From assembly GCA_018697195.1 (NCBI GenBank), contig JAGMWU010000027.1, positions 12,831,043-12,895,042 of the forward strand: a DNA stretch of 64,000 bases. Direction: 5' to 3'. Positions 34,059 through 44,510 of this stretch are shown here, piece after piece. The translations under genes were made by a program, and so were the position numbers. The notes below the pieces were generated by a model that had not been told where the DNA came from, made no database searches, and saw nothing but the letters and a program-made list of their open reading frames with translations. This stretch comes from Certhia americana. Its lineage: Eukaryota > Chordata > Aves > Passeriformes > Certhiidae. Within the stretch, counting starts at the first letter, position 1; each line of letters opens with the position of its first letter.

Positions 34059-36265
34059 TTATGGGTCTGGCTGAGCAATTGGTTGGGTCTTAAGGTTGGT
34101 TACTCCTTGAGAGAACAGTGGGAGCCAGGGCTGTTGCGCCATAGGCGTAATTGATCCTTGCAGGAGCGTAGGCTGGGCCATAAAGCTGGTTGCTTCTCGG
34201 AAAGGCGATGGGTTCGAGAGCTGGTTGCCCCATGCCGGGTTCTCGTAGTTGGGCCGCTGGGTATGCCAACTGGGAGGAGGCTGCACGAGGCCCGTCTGCC
34301 CCCTCCCTTGCCCGTTTTCTTGTTTTTTGCTTCTGCACTCCCTGGCGATGTGTCCCTTTTGCCCACAAGCCCAGCATGGTTCTCTTGGCCTGCCTTGGGA
34401 TGGGGGGCCAGGCGGTGTTGGTTGGTTGTGGTTCTAATAGCTTTGATCTGCCATTACTTCAGCTACAGCAGCACTCTCTGCAGCTGGAATTGCGGCTAGG
34501 GCGGCGCCTACTGCGGCTTGAACTGGGGCCAGGTTTTCCTCTCTTGCTACGTTTTTGATCATCACCGCGATACTGGCGCCAGGTGGCACTGAGCGCAGGA
34601 TCTCTTTAGTGGCCTGATTGCATTGTTGTCGCAGGCAGCCCGCGATGACTGGACTTTTGGCTTCTGCCGGTAGATCAGAAGCGTCTATACCAGCTTGAAG
34701 GCGGTCTACGAATTGAGTAAAGCTTTCACTTTCACTCTGTTTAATAGTAGACCATGGGGCCAGCTTGGCTACTATTCTGCAGACGGTGCGGATAGCTTCT
34801 CTGGCAGCGCAGGTTGTAGCCGCAACTTCTGGGGCTCGTAGACCTTGGGCTTGTGCCTGAGGACTAACCATATTTGGATCTTTGCCCATCAGCCGTTGTA
34901 AGCTGGAGTTGTGCAGCGGGTGGTTATCTCCAGTGACTTGGGAGAGCATATTTAAACAGTTGTCTTCCCATTCCTGTTTAAACACTATCATTCCCGCACC
35001 GTCAAAAATCATCCTGCATGTCTGTTTAATATCGAAAGGGAGCATGTCGTCATTGCCGAAAATTCCATCAATCATGGTGGAAACCATCGTGAAATTTATT
35101 CCCTTTTCAGCAATAGCTTTAATGACTGCTTGCACGTCTTTGGGGTTTACTGGGGAATAAGCCGGTGGATTGTTGTTTATTCTCCTGACTGGGAATACTA
35201 GCGCCACAGATGGAGCCAAGTCAGCACACGCCCTCTGGATTTCTTTCCAGTCCGTAAGCGGCATAGGTTTTTGTAAGCTTTTCTTGACCGTGCGTGATGC
35301 AGGCAGACTGGTAGGTTTGGTAAAAGCCACTGGTATTCTTTCCGTATCCGAATTGGAATCTGAGCTAGATGAGTACCGCATTGTATTCCGCGCGTGCCAC
35401 TGCCACCGGTCATCGGAGCTATCGTCCGACTCAGAGGTGGAAGTCAAATGATAAGAGATTTCTGGGCTGGGGTTCCTTTTAGCTGGGTTTCGCCCTCTCT
35501 CCCTCCCATGGGCAGGTTTCTTCCCTCCCCTTCTCCGCCTCCCTTCTGGGGAGCGTCTTTCTTTATAAGGAAAAGTTCTGGGGTGCGCTCCCTGATTGGG
35601 CCTTGAGGTCTCCTTCCTTCCACGGATCACACTCTCCTCCCCCTTTTCCTTGGGCTCCCGTTTGCGCGCACCTGTGGCGGGAAGCGACTCTTCGCCCTGC
35701 CCTTCTCCTTCCTGCCCGGCGGCATTTTGTGGCACAAATGGTGGAGGTCTTTCCCAAACTTCTTTAGGGCCCTTGCTGTCAAAATCATCCCCAAGCTCAC
35801 AAACAGTATCACCTTCTAGCTGTTGGCCCTGTTTAACGGTTAAATCGGGAGTAGGACTGGGGGACCAAGACTGCGACCGGGAGCAGTCTTTAACTTCCGG
35901 CGGCATGTCGGCATCCTCAGTGTAAACGCTGAACGCAGTTTGCGTAGTAGCTCCCACCCCACTTTCGGCGTGACTTTCAAGCAACTCTGAGCTACTTTCC
36001 AAATTTCCTGCTCTAGTAATGCTTTTTGTAGCGCTTGCGTAACCCTCCCCCAGCTTTTAAGACACTTGCTAGATCCAGAGGACATAACCTCATCTGCAAG
36101 ACCTCTAGTACACTTGACCCAACACTCTGAATGCAGAATGTCTACAGGACGATCTGTAGCACCTAATTTCAACAACGGTGTAACCGCGCATTCAAAGTCC
36201 TTTACTTTACAATCAATCCCCCATTGCCTATGCAGTTCCAGAACTACCTTGCCGAGAGTGTTCAT
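34059..36265 (-). pseudogene. gag: ERV-E gag, nearly open
   Basis: The start is the ATG at 36263-36265. Matrix occupies 36265 to about 36000. An indel near 36000 moves the frame to the 522-codon stretch 34434-36002. That stretch has an acidic and basic low-complexity linker (RRSPEGRRRRGGKK), then capsid helices with the major homology region (KQSESESFTQFVDRLQ). Another indel by 34434 leads to an intact C-x2-C-x4-H-x4-C zinc knuckle (34335-34376) and a Pro/Gln/Tyr-rich tail ending at 34059. The protein would be unusually long for gag because of the charged linker. Confidence 0.8.
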
Positions 36266-36381
36266 CTTGGTGATACGGGAGCGTCCTCCCCGCCGAAGTC
36301 AGTCCCGCTGCTCCGGCCGTCTCTCATTGTCCGGCACGAATCCCATTGCCCGGTCGCACGCACCCGTGTGTCGGGGGCGGT

Positions 36382-36399
36382 TCCCGGGTTTTGGCACCA
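36382..36399 (-). promoter_or_regulatory. ERV-E primer-binding site, tRNA-Phe type
   Basis: TGGTGCCAAAACCCGGGA on the minus strand starts three bases from the 5' LTR and differs by one base from the complement of the tRNA-Phe 3' end, the primer known from rodent IAP elements. Confidence 0.75.
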
Positions 36400-36402
36400 C
36401 TA

Positions 36403-36490
36403 TGTTGCCTCGTATAAGGCAGGGTAACCCAGTTCAAGAGGGACATGTCAGTAAACGTACAGACTGATCGGGCTTCCCTATGTAACCACA
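36403..36490 (-). repeat. ERV-E 5' LTR with internal deletion
   Basis: It matches the two ends of the 272-bp 3' LTR but lacks about 180 bp between two ATCGGGC repeats, which have been reduced to one. The promoter and poly(A) parts fall in the deleted interval. Confidence 0.8.
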
Positions 36491-36496
36491 GGATGG

Positions 36497-36981
36497 TAAG
36501 CAGGTGATGACAAGATGGAGAGGTCCACGTGGCTTTTGGGGTTCCTCCTTCTTCCTCACCTACTCCATGTTCTGCAGTGAGGTGGCACATTATAGTTGGC
36601 TTAGAATAGTCTAACCTTCTAACATGGATAATAGTTATTGGAGAAGCATTATAAATACTGATTACGTGGATTGTATTATAAATATCCATGCCACCCTGAG
36701 GGCGGGAGTATTTAGTATTTGGTAGTTGGGATTTGGTATTCGGTTCTTTCGTGTTCTTTTGGGGTTTTGTGCCTTGGTCTGAACTACGGTGAAGAGCTCT
36801 GCAGGTCAGGAACAGAATGTAATGATAAGAAATAATAAACTATGAAGAAAACATAAGAAGAGACAACTCACGGCCTTTCCTTTTCAAAATCTCTAGCTGA
36901 GGAAAACAAAATTGTACATTCTTGGGGTCAGGAAAACAGCTGGCCAGCAGAGACGCACAAAAATATTTTTTTATAAACCTG
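36497..36981 (+). repeat. LTR-6 copy 1, middle part
   Basis: It continues 30312-30464 after removal of ERV-E. It aligns with 58960-59290 (plus) and with the reverse complement of 41370-41747. AATAAAC is near 36833. At 36981 it is interrupted by LTR-2. Confidence 0.7.
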
Positions 36982-37687
36982 AGACCTCCCTTGGACTGGT
37001 GAACACAAAACCTTCTCTCTCTGAATTGTTATAATTCTGAAATTAAAAAGGGTCTCAGGCAAAGATGTGAGGGTAGGAATAACAGTTCTTTACTAGTGTG
37101 TCTAACAAGATAAAATAACAACAAACAGAACTAGGGGGAAAAAAAAAACCAGCCACAGTTTCCTCTGCCACTGGCACCTTCCCCCCTTTGGTACCGTCAC
37201 AAGCTACCAGAGCGAGCAGGAGTCCCAAGGGACGAAATGTATCCAAGGCTCGGTAGCCGTAGCTGGAGCTCTAGAAAATGTCCTGGCTACGCAGGGGGTG
37301 TGGGACACGGCATGGGGAAACCCAGAGCAAAACTGAAGAAGCAGCGGGTGCAGGGCAACGGGACAGCAGCTCTAGGCAGGGGACGTAGAGACCAGGTTCT
37401 GAGATCCTGGGGGACACACGAAGAGAAGGTGATTGGTCACTCCCAGCTGAGCTCCAGGTGAGGGCTGGTGGGATCTCGACACAGTCAAGAACTGAGCAGC
37501 CCTGTCAGTTCCCTCGAAGAGCAAAAACTCTCCATAGCGAAGTGAAGTCTCAGTCCCACCCTCTCCCTGATTTAGCTGCTTCCTTTGTGTTTCCCAAGCA
37601 CCCATAAGTATCCACAAGCCTCCAGCAATCAGCTACCTAGCAACTTCTGGGAAAAAATTCTATAAGAAAGCAACCCAACCCCCAACA
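36982..37687 (-). repeat. Solo LTR-2, minus strand
   Basis: It matches 39900-40621 in opposite orientation. ACCTG occurs on both sides (36977-36981, 37688-37692), consistent with a 5-bp duplication, though the left LTR end is not the usual TG. A reversed poly(A)-type signal near 37090 and the U5 part resemble LTR-1, so LTR-1 and LTR-2 are related families. Confidence 0.7.
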
Positions 37688-37715
37688 ACCTGCTATAAGT
37701 AGCAACCCCACAGGC

Positions 37716-39480
37716 ATGAGAAGTAAAGGTATAAGCCATACCAGACCTCTTTTATTCCTTTTTCTGTCACTCATTTTTTGTCTTTTCCCTTTCAAGATGC
37801 CAGCAAAATCATGTCACAAATGCTACCAAATACTTTACATAAAAAGAAACCAAAGTTCCTTTTTAATTACTCACACTCATGTCAACAGTCACTGTTATAA
37901 CCCATCCAAATTAAGCACCTGTATTCAAAATGAGAAAAAATACTAGATTAAAAAAGACTTAAAAACAAGTAGTAATAAGTTAAGAAATAAATACCCAAAA
38001 GGGGAGAAATGGATTTGTTTCACATTTGCCTTTAGGGGTAGAGTCCAAGATTTGGTAAAAGAACAATTAGTAAACAAAAAGGCAAATCCAGCACAGCAAT
38101 CTAACTCTGCATCAATGCCACATCAAAGTTTGTATATACAACTTAAATAGCAATTAAATAAAGAAATAATTATCTCGAAATTTAAGAAAAACTTGTTTGT
38201 GGAATTTGGGGAAAGAATAAGTAAAAAACTTAGCATAACCAGCTATTGAATCTGTAGAAAGGCTTTAATAACAAAAAAATAGCCATAGAAAAGCAGTAAC
38301 TTAAGCACAGTTAAACTCCTTCAGTAAAACCAGATAAATATAAAGGAAGAAAACCGACCAAAAGGGTAGATTCTAAATTCAACAGTGATAAGAAAAAGAT
38401 GTCTCTAGTGCACTAAGAAAAATTTTCTTAGCAAAGTAAAAAATGCTCCCTGTAAGAAATATAGTTAGCAATAGAACTTTTACATAGTAGATCCCAGAAG
38501 AACCAACTCTGTATTAAACTCAGAGAAAAAAAAGAAGAAAAAATTATAAGTATAATAATGAAACCAAACTTTTCCAATGTAATAATACAAGCAAAAATCC
38601 CTATTTTAGAATCCCAAAAATATCCAAATTTTAAGAAAATATAAATCAACAAAAAAATTTATTATTAGAAAGCACCAAATGGCTTATTTTAAACATGTAA
38701 AAAAAGAACATACCCAAGACTCCCCTCCCAAGAAAAAAAGAGTTATACTCTAAAAATCATGCAGTCAAGATTTTTTCTTTTACCAAGACCAAATAGAGAT
38801 CAATTAAAAGTACCAGTTTATGAAAACCTAAAAAATAAATAAAAGAGAATTAATTTAAAAATATCAAAAATGGGGAGATAAGAAATGGCCCCCTAAATGC
38901 ATATTAAAAACATGTAGTCCAGCCACCTAAGCATAAGATGGGAGTTGGGAGTATCAAACTCCAATTTATATGCTAAATCACATCATAAAACTCCAAGCAG
39001 TTGTAAAAATCATAACTAATAAAACAGCCGAGGCCATAAAATTAATAGTCAGTCAACAAAACCAAACAAGAGCTCCAGTATATCAAAATAAGTTAACTTT
39101 AGACTATTTATTAACTGAAGAAGGGGGGTTTTAAAAAGGTTAATACATCAGATGGTTGTTTAAAAATAAATGACAACAGAAATGCCGTTCTAAATATAGC
39201 CAAGTATATTAAAATTAGCCCATGTACCAGTCAAAAAATTAAAATCAATGCTAAAAACTAGCTAGTAAAATAACGTATTAAGAATAAAATAGTAGAAGAA
39301 GATAGACTTCTTCCTTTTATGTACTACAGCTAGTTTAATATTTCTTCCTTGCTTGATTCCCTATTTAATTAGGCTAATCACCAGTGTAGTCCAAAACATG
39401 CAAATAATAACAATGCCTATAAACCCCAAATTAGCTACATATAGAACACCACAAAATGTAGGGTTAAAAAAACAAAATAA
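37716..39480 (+). pseudogene. env: ERV-C env
   Basis: The frame 37716-37946 starts with a clear signal peptide (hydrophobic core PLLFLFLSLIFCLFPF) and then surface-subunit text with cysteine pairs (CHKCYQ). Stops follow, but the text can be traced rightwards in shifting frames. Near 39010-39120 is a transmembrane-subunit ectodomain with an immunosuppressive-domain-like helix, and LIFLPCLIPYLIRLITSVV (about 39335) is the membrane anchor. This fits a gammaretrovirus-type envelope. The sequence is A-rich and heavily decayed, like ERV-C pol at 17735. Confidence 0.65.
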
Positions 39481-39899
39481 TATAGAAAACCCCTTTAAAA
39501 AAGCAAAATTAATTTATAACAAATAAACAAATAATGAAAGTTAGAAAACAAAAATTATTGCTCAAGCCAAATAATTTATTAAAAAAAGGATTATTATAAA
39601 TACATATTATAATATTGGCTTTTTGCAAATATTAAAATAAATGCTATATGTATAATATTAAAGTAACTTTGCTATAAAGATATAGTTTTTATTTCTACTA
39701 TTAACTAAAACATAATAGTAAAATAACTAATATAGTTATGCTTGTAGTTATTAAACTGCCTGCTTAGTTAAGATAGCATCCAATAAATGTATGATGAAGA
39801 CCACTGCTACTGATATGCCAACTATCAGCACTTACCGTCTGTAGAAAGTATGGACCAAAACCCAAACTGAAAGAAATAAGAACGAACTAAAACCACAGC
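39481..39899. other. AT-rich junction between ERV-C and LTR-6 copy 2
   Basis: No coding content is visible. It includes the end of ERV-C after env and, right of some unseen point, sequence continuing LTR-6 copy 2 in reverse. The duplication ACAGC of LTR-2 sits at 39895-39899. Confidence 0.4.
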
Positions 39900-40621
39900 T
39901 GTTGGGGGTTGGGTTGATTTCTTATAGAATTTTTTCCCAGAAGTTGCTAAGAATCTAATGGCTGGGTGCTTTTCGGTACTTATGGGTGCTCGGGAACAAA
40001 CAAAGGAAGCAGCTACACAGAGACATTGATTCCACTTCGCTCGGGGCAGTTTTTTCTGCTCTGGGGGGGGATGGCCAGGGCTGCTCGTCTCGGCGAGGGG
40101 GAGAGCTCTCACTTTTCCCTTCACCTCGGACTCCGTCAGACCACCGGTCTCTTCGTGTGTCCCCCGGGATTTTGGGAACCCGTTTCCTCCCTGCCCTGCA
40201 CCCACAGTTTCTTCAGTTCTGCTCGAGGTCTCCCCACGCTTTTTTCTACAGCCCCTGCCAGCCGGGACACCTTTTTTTTCCAACAGCTCCAGCCACTGTG
40301 AACCCTCGGAATTATCTCACCCTCCTAGAGCTGCCGCTAGCCTATTTGCTTGTGACGGTACTGAGGGGGGGGGGGGGGGGGGTTACCAGAGGAAGAACTG
40401 TGACTGACTTGTTGTTTTGGTTTTTTTTTTTCTCCTCTAGTTCTGTTTGTTGTCAATATTGTAATTATTGTTAATTTACCTTGTTAGACTAACTAGTAAA
40501 GAACTGTTATTCCTACCCTCCTTATCGTTGCCTAAGGCCTCTCTTTAAATTTTGGAATTATAACAAAACCCGAGGGAAGTTTCCCTTTTTCTTTGGTCCC
40601 TGTCTTTCCAAAACCAAGACA
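39900..40621 (+). repeat. Solo LTR-2, plus strand
   Basis: It runs TGTTGGGGG to AAGACA with an exact 5-bp duplication ACAGC (39895-39899, 40622-40626). A G run (about 40367-40381), a poly(A)-type region before CTGTTATTCC, and the U5 are shared with the minus copy at 36982. Confidence 0.8.
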
Positions 40622-41747
40622 ACAGCCAAGAAATGTGCATGCTCTAAAAATGTAGACGCGAAGAAAAGCCATGCTAAACAGTTCTTAGAAAATGTAAACT
40701 AATTTAAAGAAAATTTTAAATATGCATAATTGTTTCTAAGTATGCAATAGGCTGATGCAGTAAAAAAAGTATGTAAAGACAGTCTCCAAAATAGGAAGTG
40801 TGCTCTTAGCTAAATGCTAAGCACCCAGACGCTAAACTTTGCTTTATTATCTTTGTCTCCTATTGTCCTTTATTAAACTTTTAAATTTTACCAAGGCAGT
40901 AAACCTCGTTTTTCACAGCCAGGGTGCAGATCCCATGCCAGGGCTATATTAAAAGCTCTGGGAGAGGCCAAGACTTGTTGGGCACTAGCGCTGTGGGACC
41001 AGCCCCACTTCAAGCAGCTTGAGGAGGCCTGGACTTGCCCTCCCACTCTTTTAGAGCAAGCCAGACCCCAAGAAATCTGTGGCTGGCAGGAAAATGGCTG
41101 TTTCCATGGCTCCTGGGGCTGAGATGTGGCTGTCCTATGGATGGGGACCTGGGACTCTGCAGGAGCACGGAGACAACCCTCTGGACAAGAGCCTCTGGGG
41201 CCCAAGTATGCTGTGGATCTGAGAAAAGGTAGAGATTGCAAAAAAATTGTACTGTCTGTGCATGTTTAGGATGAATCCAGGAGATGGCTTTGGGCAGGGG
41301 TCTGCTGGCAGCATGATCGTGTGCTGGAGGATGGGCATGAATCGTAGCTTCTCGGGTTTTTATAAAAATATTTTTGTGTGTTTTTCCTGACGGCTGTTTT
41401 TCCCTGATTCCCGAGAATGTTCAAAAGACTTTTTCCACAGCCAGAGATTTTGAAGAACTGGTTGTGAGCCGTCTCTTCTGATGTTTCATTCATGGTTTAC
41501 TATTTCTTATCTCTAACATTCTGTCTCCTGACCAGCAGAATTCTTCACTGCAGGTCAGTCCAAGGCACAAAACCCACCCACACAGGGTGGTGTGTATTTT
41601 TATATTAGAACCCACGTAAGGAATATTTATACAAAATCTCGAATAACTATTATTCGAGTTAGAAAGTCAAACTCTAAGCCAAGCATAATGTGCCCCCTCC
41701 ACCGCAGAACACGGAGGAGATGAAGAAGGAAGAAGAAGCCTTAAAGC
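40622..41747 (-). repeat. LTR-6 copy 2, left part, minus strand
   Basis: The reverse complement of 41370-41747 aligns with 36530-36980 of copy 1. Further left (40622-40880) are AT-rich bases with a reversed AATAAAG near 40872. ERV-F interrupts it at 41748; it continues at 50606-50698 and 52018-52158. Confidence 0.65.
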
Positions 41748-42171
41748 TGTTAGTATAGGGTTAAAGGCTTTAAAATCATGTAGAAGTAGGCCGCAAGAAT
41801 GCTTGGTATTAGGGATAGGTAAAGGCTTACGAGAATGAGCACTAGGGAATTGCCAAAATATCCACCCCTGATGGGAACTGGTACTTGGGACCTCCAAGAC
41901 ACCCACCCAGAGATAAGATTCGTACATGATGGTACAAGGGTGGTACAAGGATGGGCTAACTCTCATGAATCAATATGATAAGGTTGTTATAGTGATTATT
42001 GATGTAACTAGAGATGAATAACTGCTATAGCTGAAATTGTATAAATATGTGCACCTTGGACAAAGACGACGGAGCTAGATTTCGGTTGCAATACCCCTAG
42101 CTCCCGCGCGCTTGAATAAAAGCACCTGCATATAATCAATCCATGATTATGTGTGTTCCTGAACGCTAACA
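41748..42171 (+). repeat. ERV-F 5' LTR
   Basis: It runs TGTTAG to CTAACA. TATAAA is at 42040-42045 and AATAAA at 42115-42120, 75 bp apart, so R is short. It is 424 bp, identical to the 3' copy apart from one A in a run near 41774. Confidence 0.95.
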
Positions 42172-42174
42172 TTT

Positions 42175-42192
42175 TGGCGACCCTAGATGGGA
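42175..42192 (+). promoter_or_regulatory. ERV-F primer-binding site, tRNA not assigned
   Basis: TGGCGACCCTAGATGGGA lies three bases after the LTR, where the primer site belongs. I do not recognise the matching tRNA. Confidence 0.6.
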
Positions 42193-42312
42193 CCCTGTGG
42201 GTGCTGCTGAGCGAGTTCGCGACCCAATCACGCTCCAGCCGGCACCGAGGGATTCTCAGGGAGCCCATCTGGCCGCAACCATCTCTGCCGCTCACAACGT
42301 CCCTCTGAGAAA

Positions 42313-42314
42313 GG
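42313..42314 (+). promoter_or_regulatory. ERV-F candidate 5' splice site
   Basis: AAG/GTAAGG in the leader fits the donor consensus and lies between primer site and gag, as expected for the env mRNA donor. The only leader ATG (42187) opens a 7-codon frame. Confidence 0.55.
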
Positions 42315-42483
42315 TAAGGTGCTTTTTGTTCTGGTCTGGTGCCTGCCGATAAGACGCAGCGAAAGCTACGCACGGTTGGGCTAAAGGAATTCCTGGTGGT
42401 ATTGCCTAGGCTGCCGTCCATCAGACATCGTGAAAGCTGTGCAGGTTCGGCATCAGTGGTGTGTGATGTATTGTTGCTGTAAT

Positions 42484-43030
42484 ATGGAGAAGCTTAAAGG
42501 GATTTTAGGTAGCAATGCTCCTATACCGCAGACTTCTCCTTTGGGGTGCTTATTAGCACACTGGAAACAGGGTAACTTTGGACAAGATTTACGTCAAGTA
42601 AAGTTGATTGATTATTGTAATAAATGGTGGCCAGAATATAACGTGGAGAGTGGGGAAAAGTGGCCAAGAAATGGATCTTTGCAATACAATACTATTTTAC
42701 AATTAATGTTGTTTTGTAAATGAGAAGGAAAAATGGATGAGATTCCGCATGTGGATTTGTTTTTCTATTTGCGAGATAAGCCAGAATTGCAGGCTGAGTT
42801 CAGCTTGATGGTAATTAAAGAATGTGTGAGTGATAAATGTGAGGTCTGTGTAAAAGAAAAAGATTGTTTGAAGCACTTGACATTAAAAGAAAGTTTGCGT
42901 CAAGGAAAAGAAATGTATGTTGATTTACAAGTGAGTTCAGCAAGACCAAGAGAACCTGATTCTGTCTTGTCTGCCTCCACCTTTTCACCTAATCCTATTT
43001 TACCCGAACCTAACTCCCCTTACCTTACCT
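42484..43030 (+). pseudogene. gag: ERV-F gag, matrix region
   Basis: The first well-placed ATG is 42484 (42466 is in frame 6 codons upstream). Residues 1-80 are matrix-like with tryptophans and the LLAHWKQGNFG helix. A TGA at 42721-42723 interrupts it; the same frame resumes to a cysteine-containing segment and a Pro-rich linker. At about 43020, within a CTTTACC-type repetitive stretch, the frame is lost and continues in the capsid frame. The second residue is Glu, so no N-myristoylation signal is seen. Confidence 0.7.
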
Positions 43031-44210
43031 CCTTTATCCTCCTTTACCACCTTCACCCGATCCTTCTCCTCCGGGAGATGATCAAAATCTAACCGTAATA
43101 CATAGGAATGGGAAGAATGCTAGGGAGGAGGATAGCAGTGAGGATGATGATAATAAATCAGTGACACCAGTATCCCATCGGACTCGGTCAAAGCTGGCTC
43201 CGGTTCTGGGTAGAACGGGAAAAGATTTGGGCAGACAAAGGCGGACTGTGATTGCCCCCTTGAGACAAGGAGTAGGAGCAGAAGGACCAGTATTTGTGAA
43301 AGTGCCTTTTTCACCCGCAGACTTAGTGATTTGGAAACAGTCAGCTGGAACGTATAGAGAAAATCCTGATAAAGTGGCAGGGGTGGTAAAAATGATTATG
43401 AGAACTCAGAATCCAGATTGGGAAGACATACAAGTAATATTGGATAATTTAATGGATTCTACTGAAAAAGAAATGGTGCTTAGAACAGCCAAGGAGAAGG
43501 CAAGAGAAGATCTCAGAATTGGGGTAGTGCCGGGGACTTTAGATGAGAATTTTCCGACTGAGGATCCAGGGTGGGATCCCAATACCTTTGAAGGTACACG
43601 GAGACTGAAGAGATATCAAGAATGGGTCCAGATAGGGGTTGGGAATGCTATACCTAAAGCTATGAATTGGTCTAAATTGTATGAGGTAAGACAGGAAAAG
43701 AAAGAATCCCCTGCTGCATTTTTGGAAAGGCTTAAAGAGGCAGCCAGAAAGTATACAGATCTCCAGTTAGATACAGAACAAACGAATGTCCAGCTTGCAT
43801 TCATTTTTCTGGGACAATCGCAAGATGATATTAGGAAGAAGCTGCAGAAGCTGGAGGGAGAGGACTTAAGGAATTTGAATAAATTACTTGAAGTGGCTTG
43901 GAAAGTATAAAATAACAGAGAAAAAGAAGCTAGTAAAAAGCAGCAACAAAACCTTTTGGCAGTCATACAAAGAAGACAGAATCCAAATTTTAGGGGGCGT
44001 GGCAGAGGTGGTCGTGGACTGGGGAGGGGCGGACTTGGCAGAGGACGAGGGGGATCAGTTTTGCCAAGATTAGGGTTAAATCAATGTGCCTATTGCAGAC
44101 AGGAGGGGCACTGGAAAAACAAATGCCCGAACCGGCTTAACCAGGGCAATCAGTTTAATCAGAATCAAGACGCTTCAAAACTGATGGTGCTGGGAGAGTA
44201 CAGCAGCTGA
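43031..44210 (+). pseudogene. gag: ERV-F gag, capsid and nucleocapsid
   Basis: The frame starts in a Pro-rich late-domain-like stretch (PLPPSPDPSPPGDD), then capsid 43161-43907 with helices and the region KKESPAAFLERLKEAARKY, which corresponds to the major homology region. A TAA at 43908-43910 precedes an Arg/Gly-rich linker and one CCHC knuckle (44085-44126, C-A-Y-C-x4-H-x4-C). One knuckle, and capsid similarity, fit gammaretroviruses. Gag ends at the TGA 44208-44210, which is in frame with protease. Confidence 0.8.
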
Positions 44211-44214
44211 CTAG
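44208..44214 (+). promoter_or_regulatory. Gag-Pol stop in UGA-CUAG readthrough context
   Basis: The stop between nucleocapsid and protease is TGACTAG. UGA followed by CUA(G) is a known high-readthrough context in several viruses and vertebrate genes. Protease and pol continue in the same frame. Gammaretroviruses reach pol by suppression of a stop at this point, usually UAG. Confidence 0.7.
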
Positions 44215-44510
44215 AATCGGAACAAAACCGAATACAAGAACCTTTAGTGACTATACAATTAGGAGATAAAGAAGTAAAATTTTTGATAGATACGGGGGCT
44301 ACATATTTTGTGCTAAATGATCTAAGAGGGCAAATTGGACACAAAACAGCAACAATAGTTGGAGCCACAGGGAAGGAGGAAAATCGACCATTCCTGCAAC
44401 CCCTAGATTTGTGTTTTGGAAACAAAGTGTTAACACATGAATTCTTATATATGCCTGAATGTCCAATTCCACTGTTAGGATGAGATTTACTAGCAAAACT
44501 TGATGCAGTG
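44211..44510 (+). pseudogene. pro: ERV-F protease
   Basis: The active site FLIDTGATYFVL has DTG at 44289-44297, and the C-terminal turn is PIPLLG followed by a TGA at 44481-44483 and DLLAKL. The fold length (about 100 residues) matches retropepsin. It has no dUTPase, consistent with a gammaretrovirus-type Pol. Confidence 0.8.

Larger units (their letters stand above)
30465..36490 (-). mobile_element. ERV-E provirus, env-less, tRNA-Phe primed
   Basis: A minus-strand provirus of about 6 kb lies inside LTR-6. The 3' LTR is at 30465-30736 and a shortened 5' LTR at 36403-36490. Flanking 6-mers GGGTGG (30459-30464) and GGATGG (36491-36496) differ by one base. The order on the minus strand is primer site, gag, protease, RT, RNase H, integrase, polypurine tract. 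Integrase ends near 30950 and no env follows. Only a few stops and indels are seen, so it is moderately old. Confidence 0.9.

Noticed and set aside
37716..37946. Short frame with signal peptide as a host secreted protein
   Set aside because: Downstream text continues into an envelope surface and transmembrane region of ERV-C.
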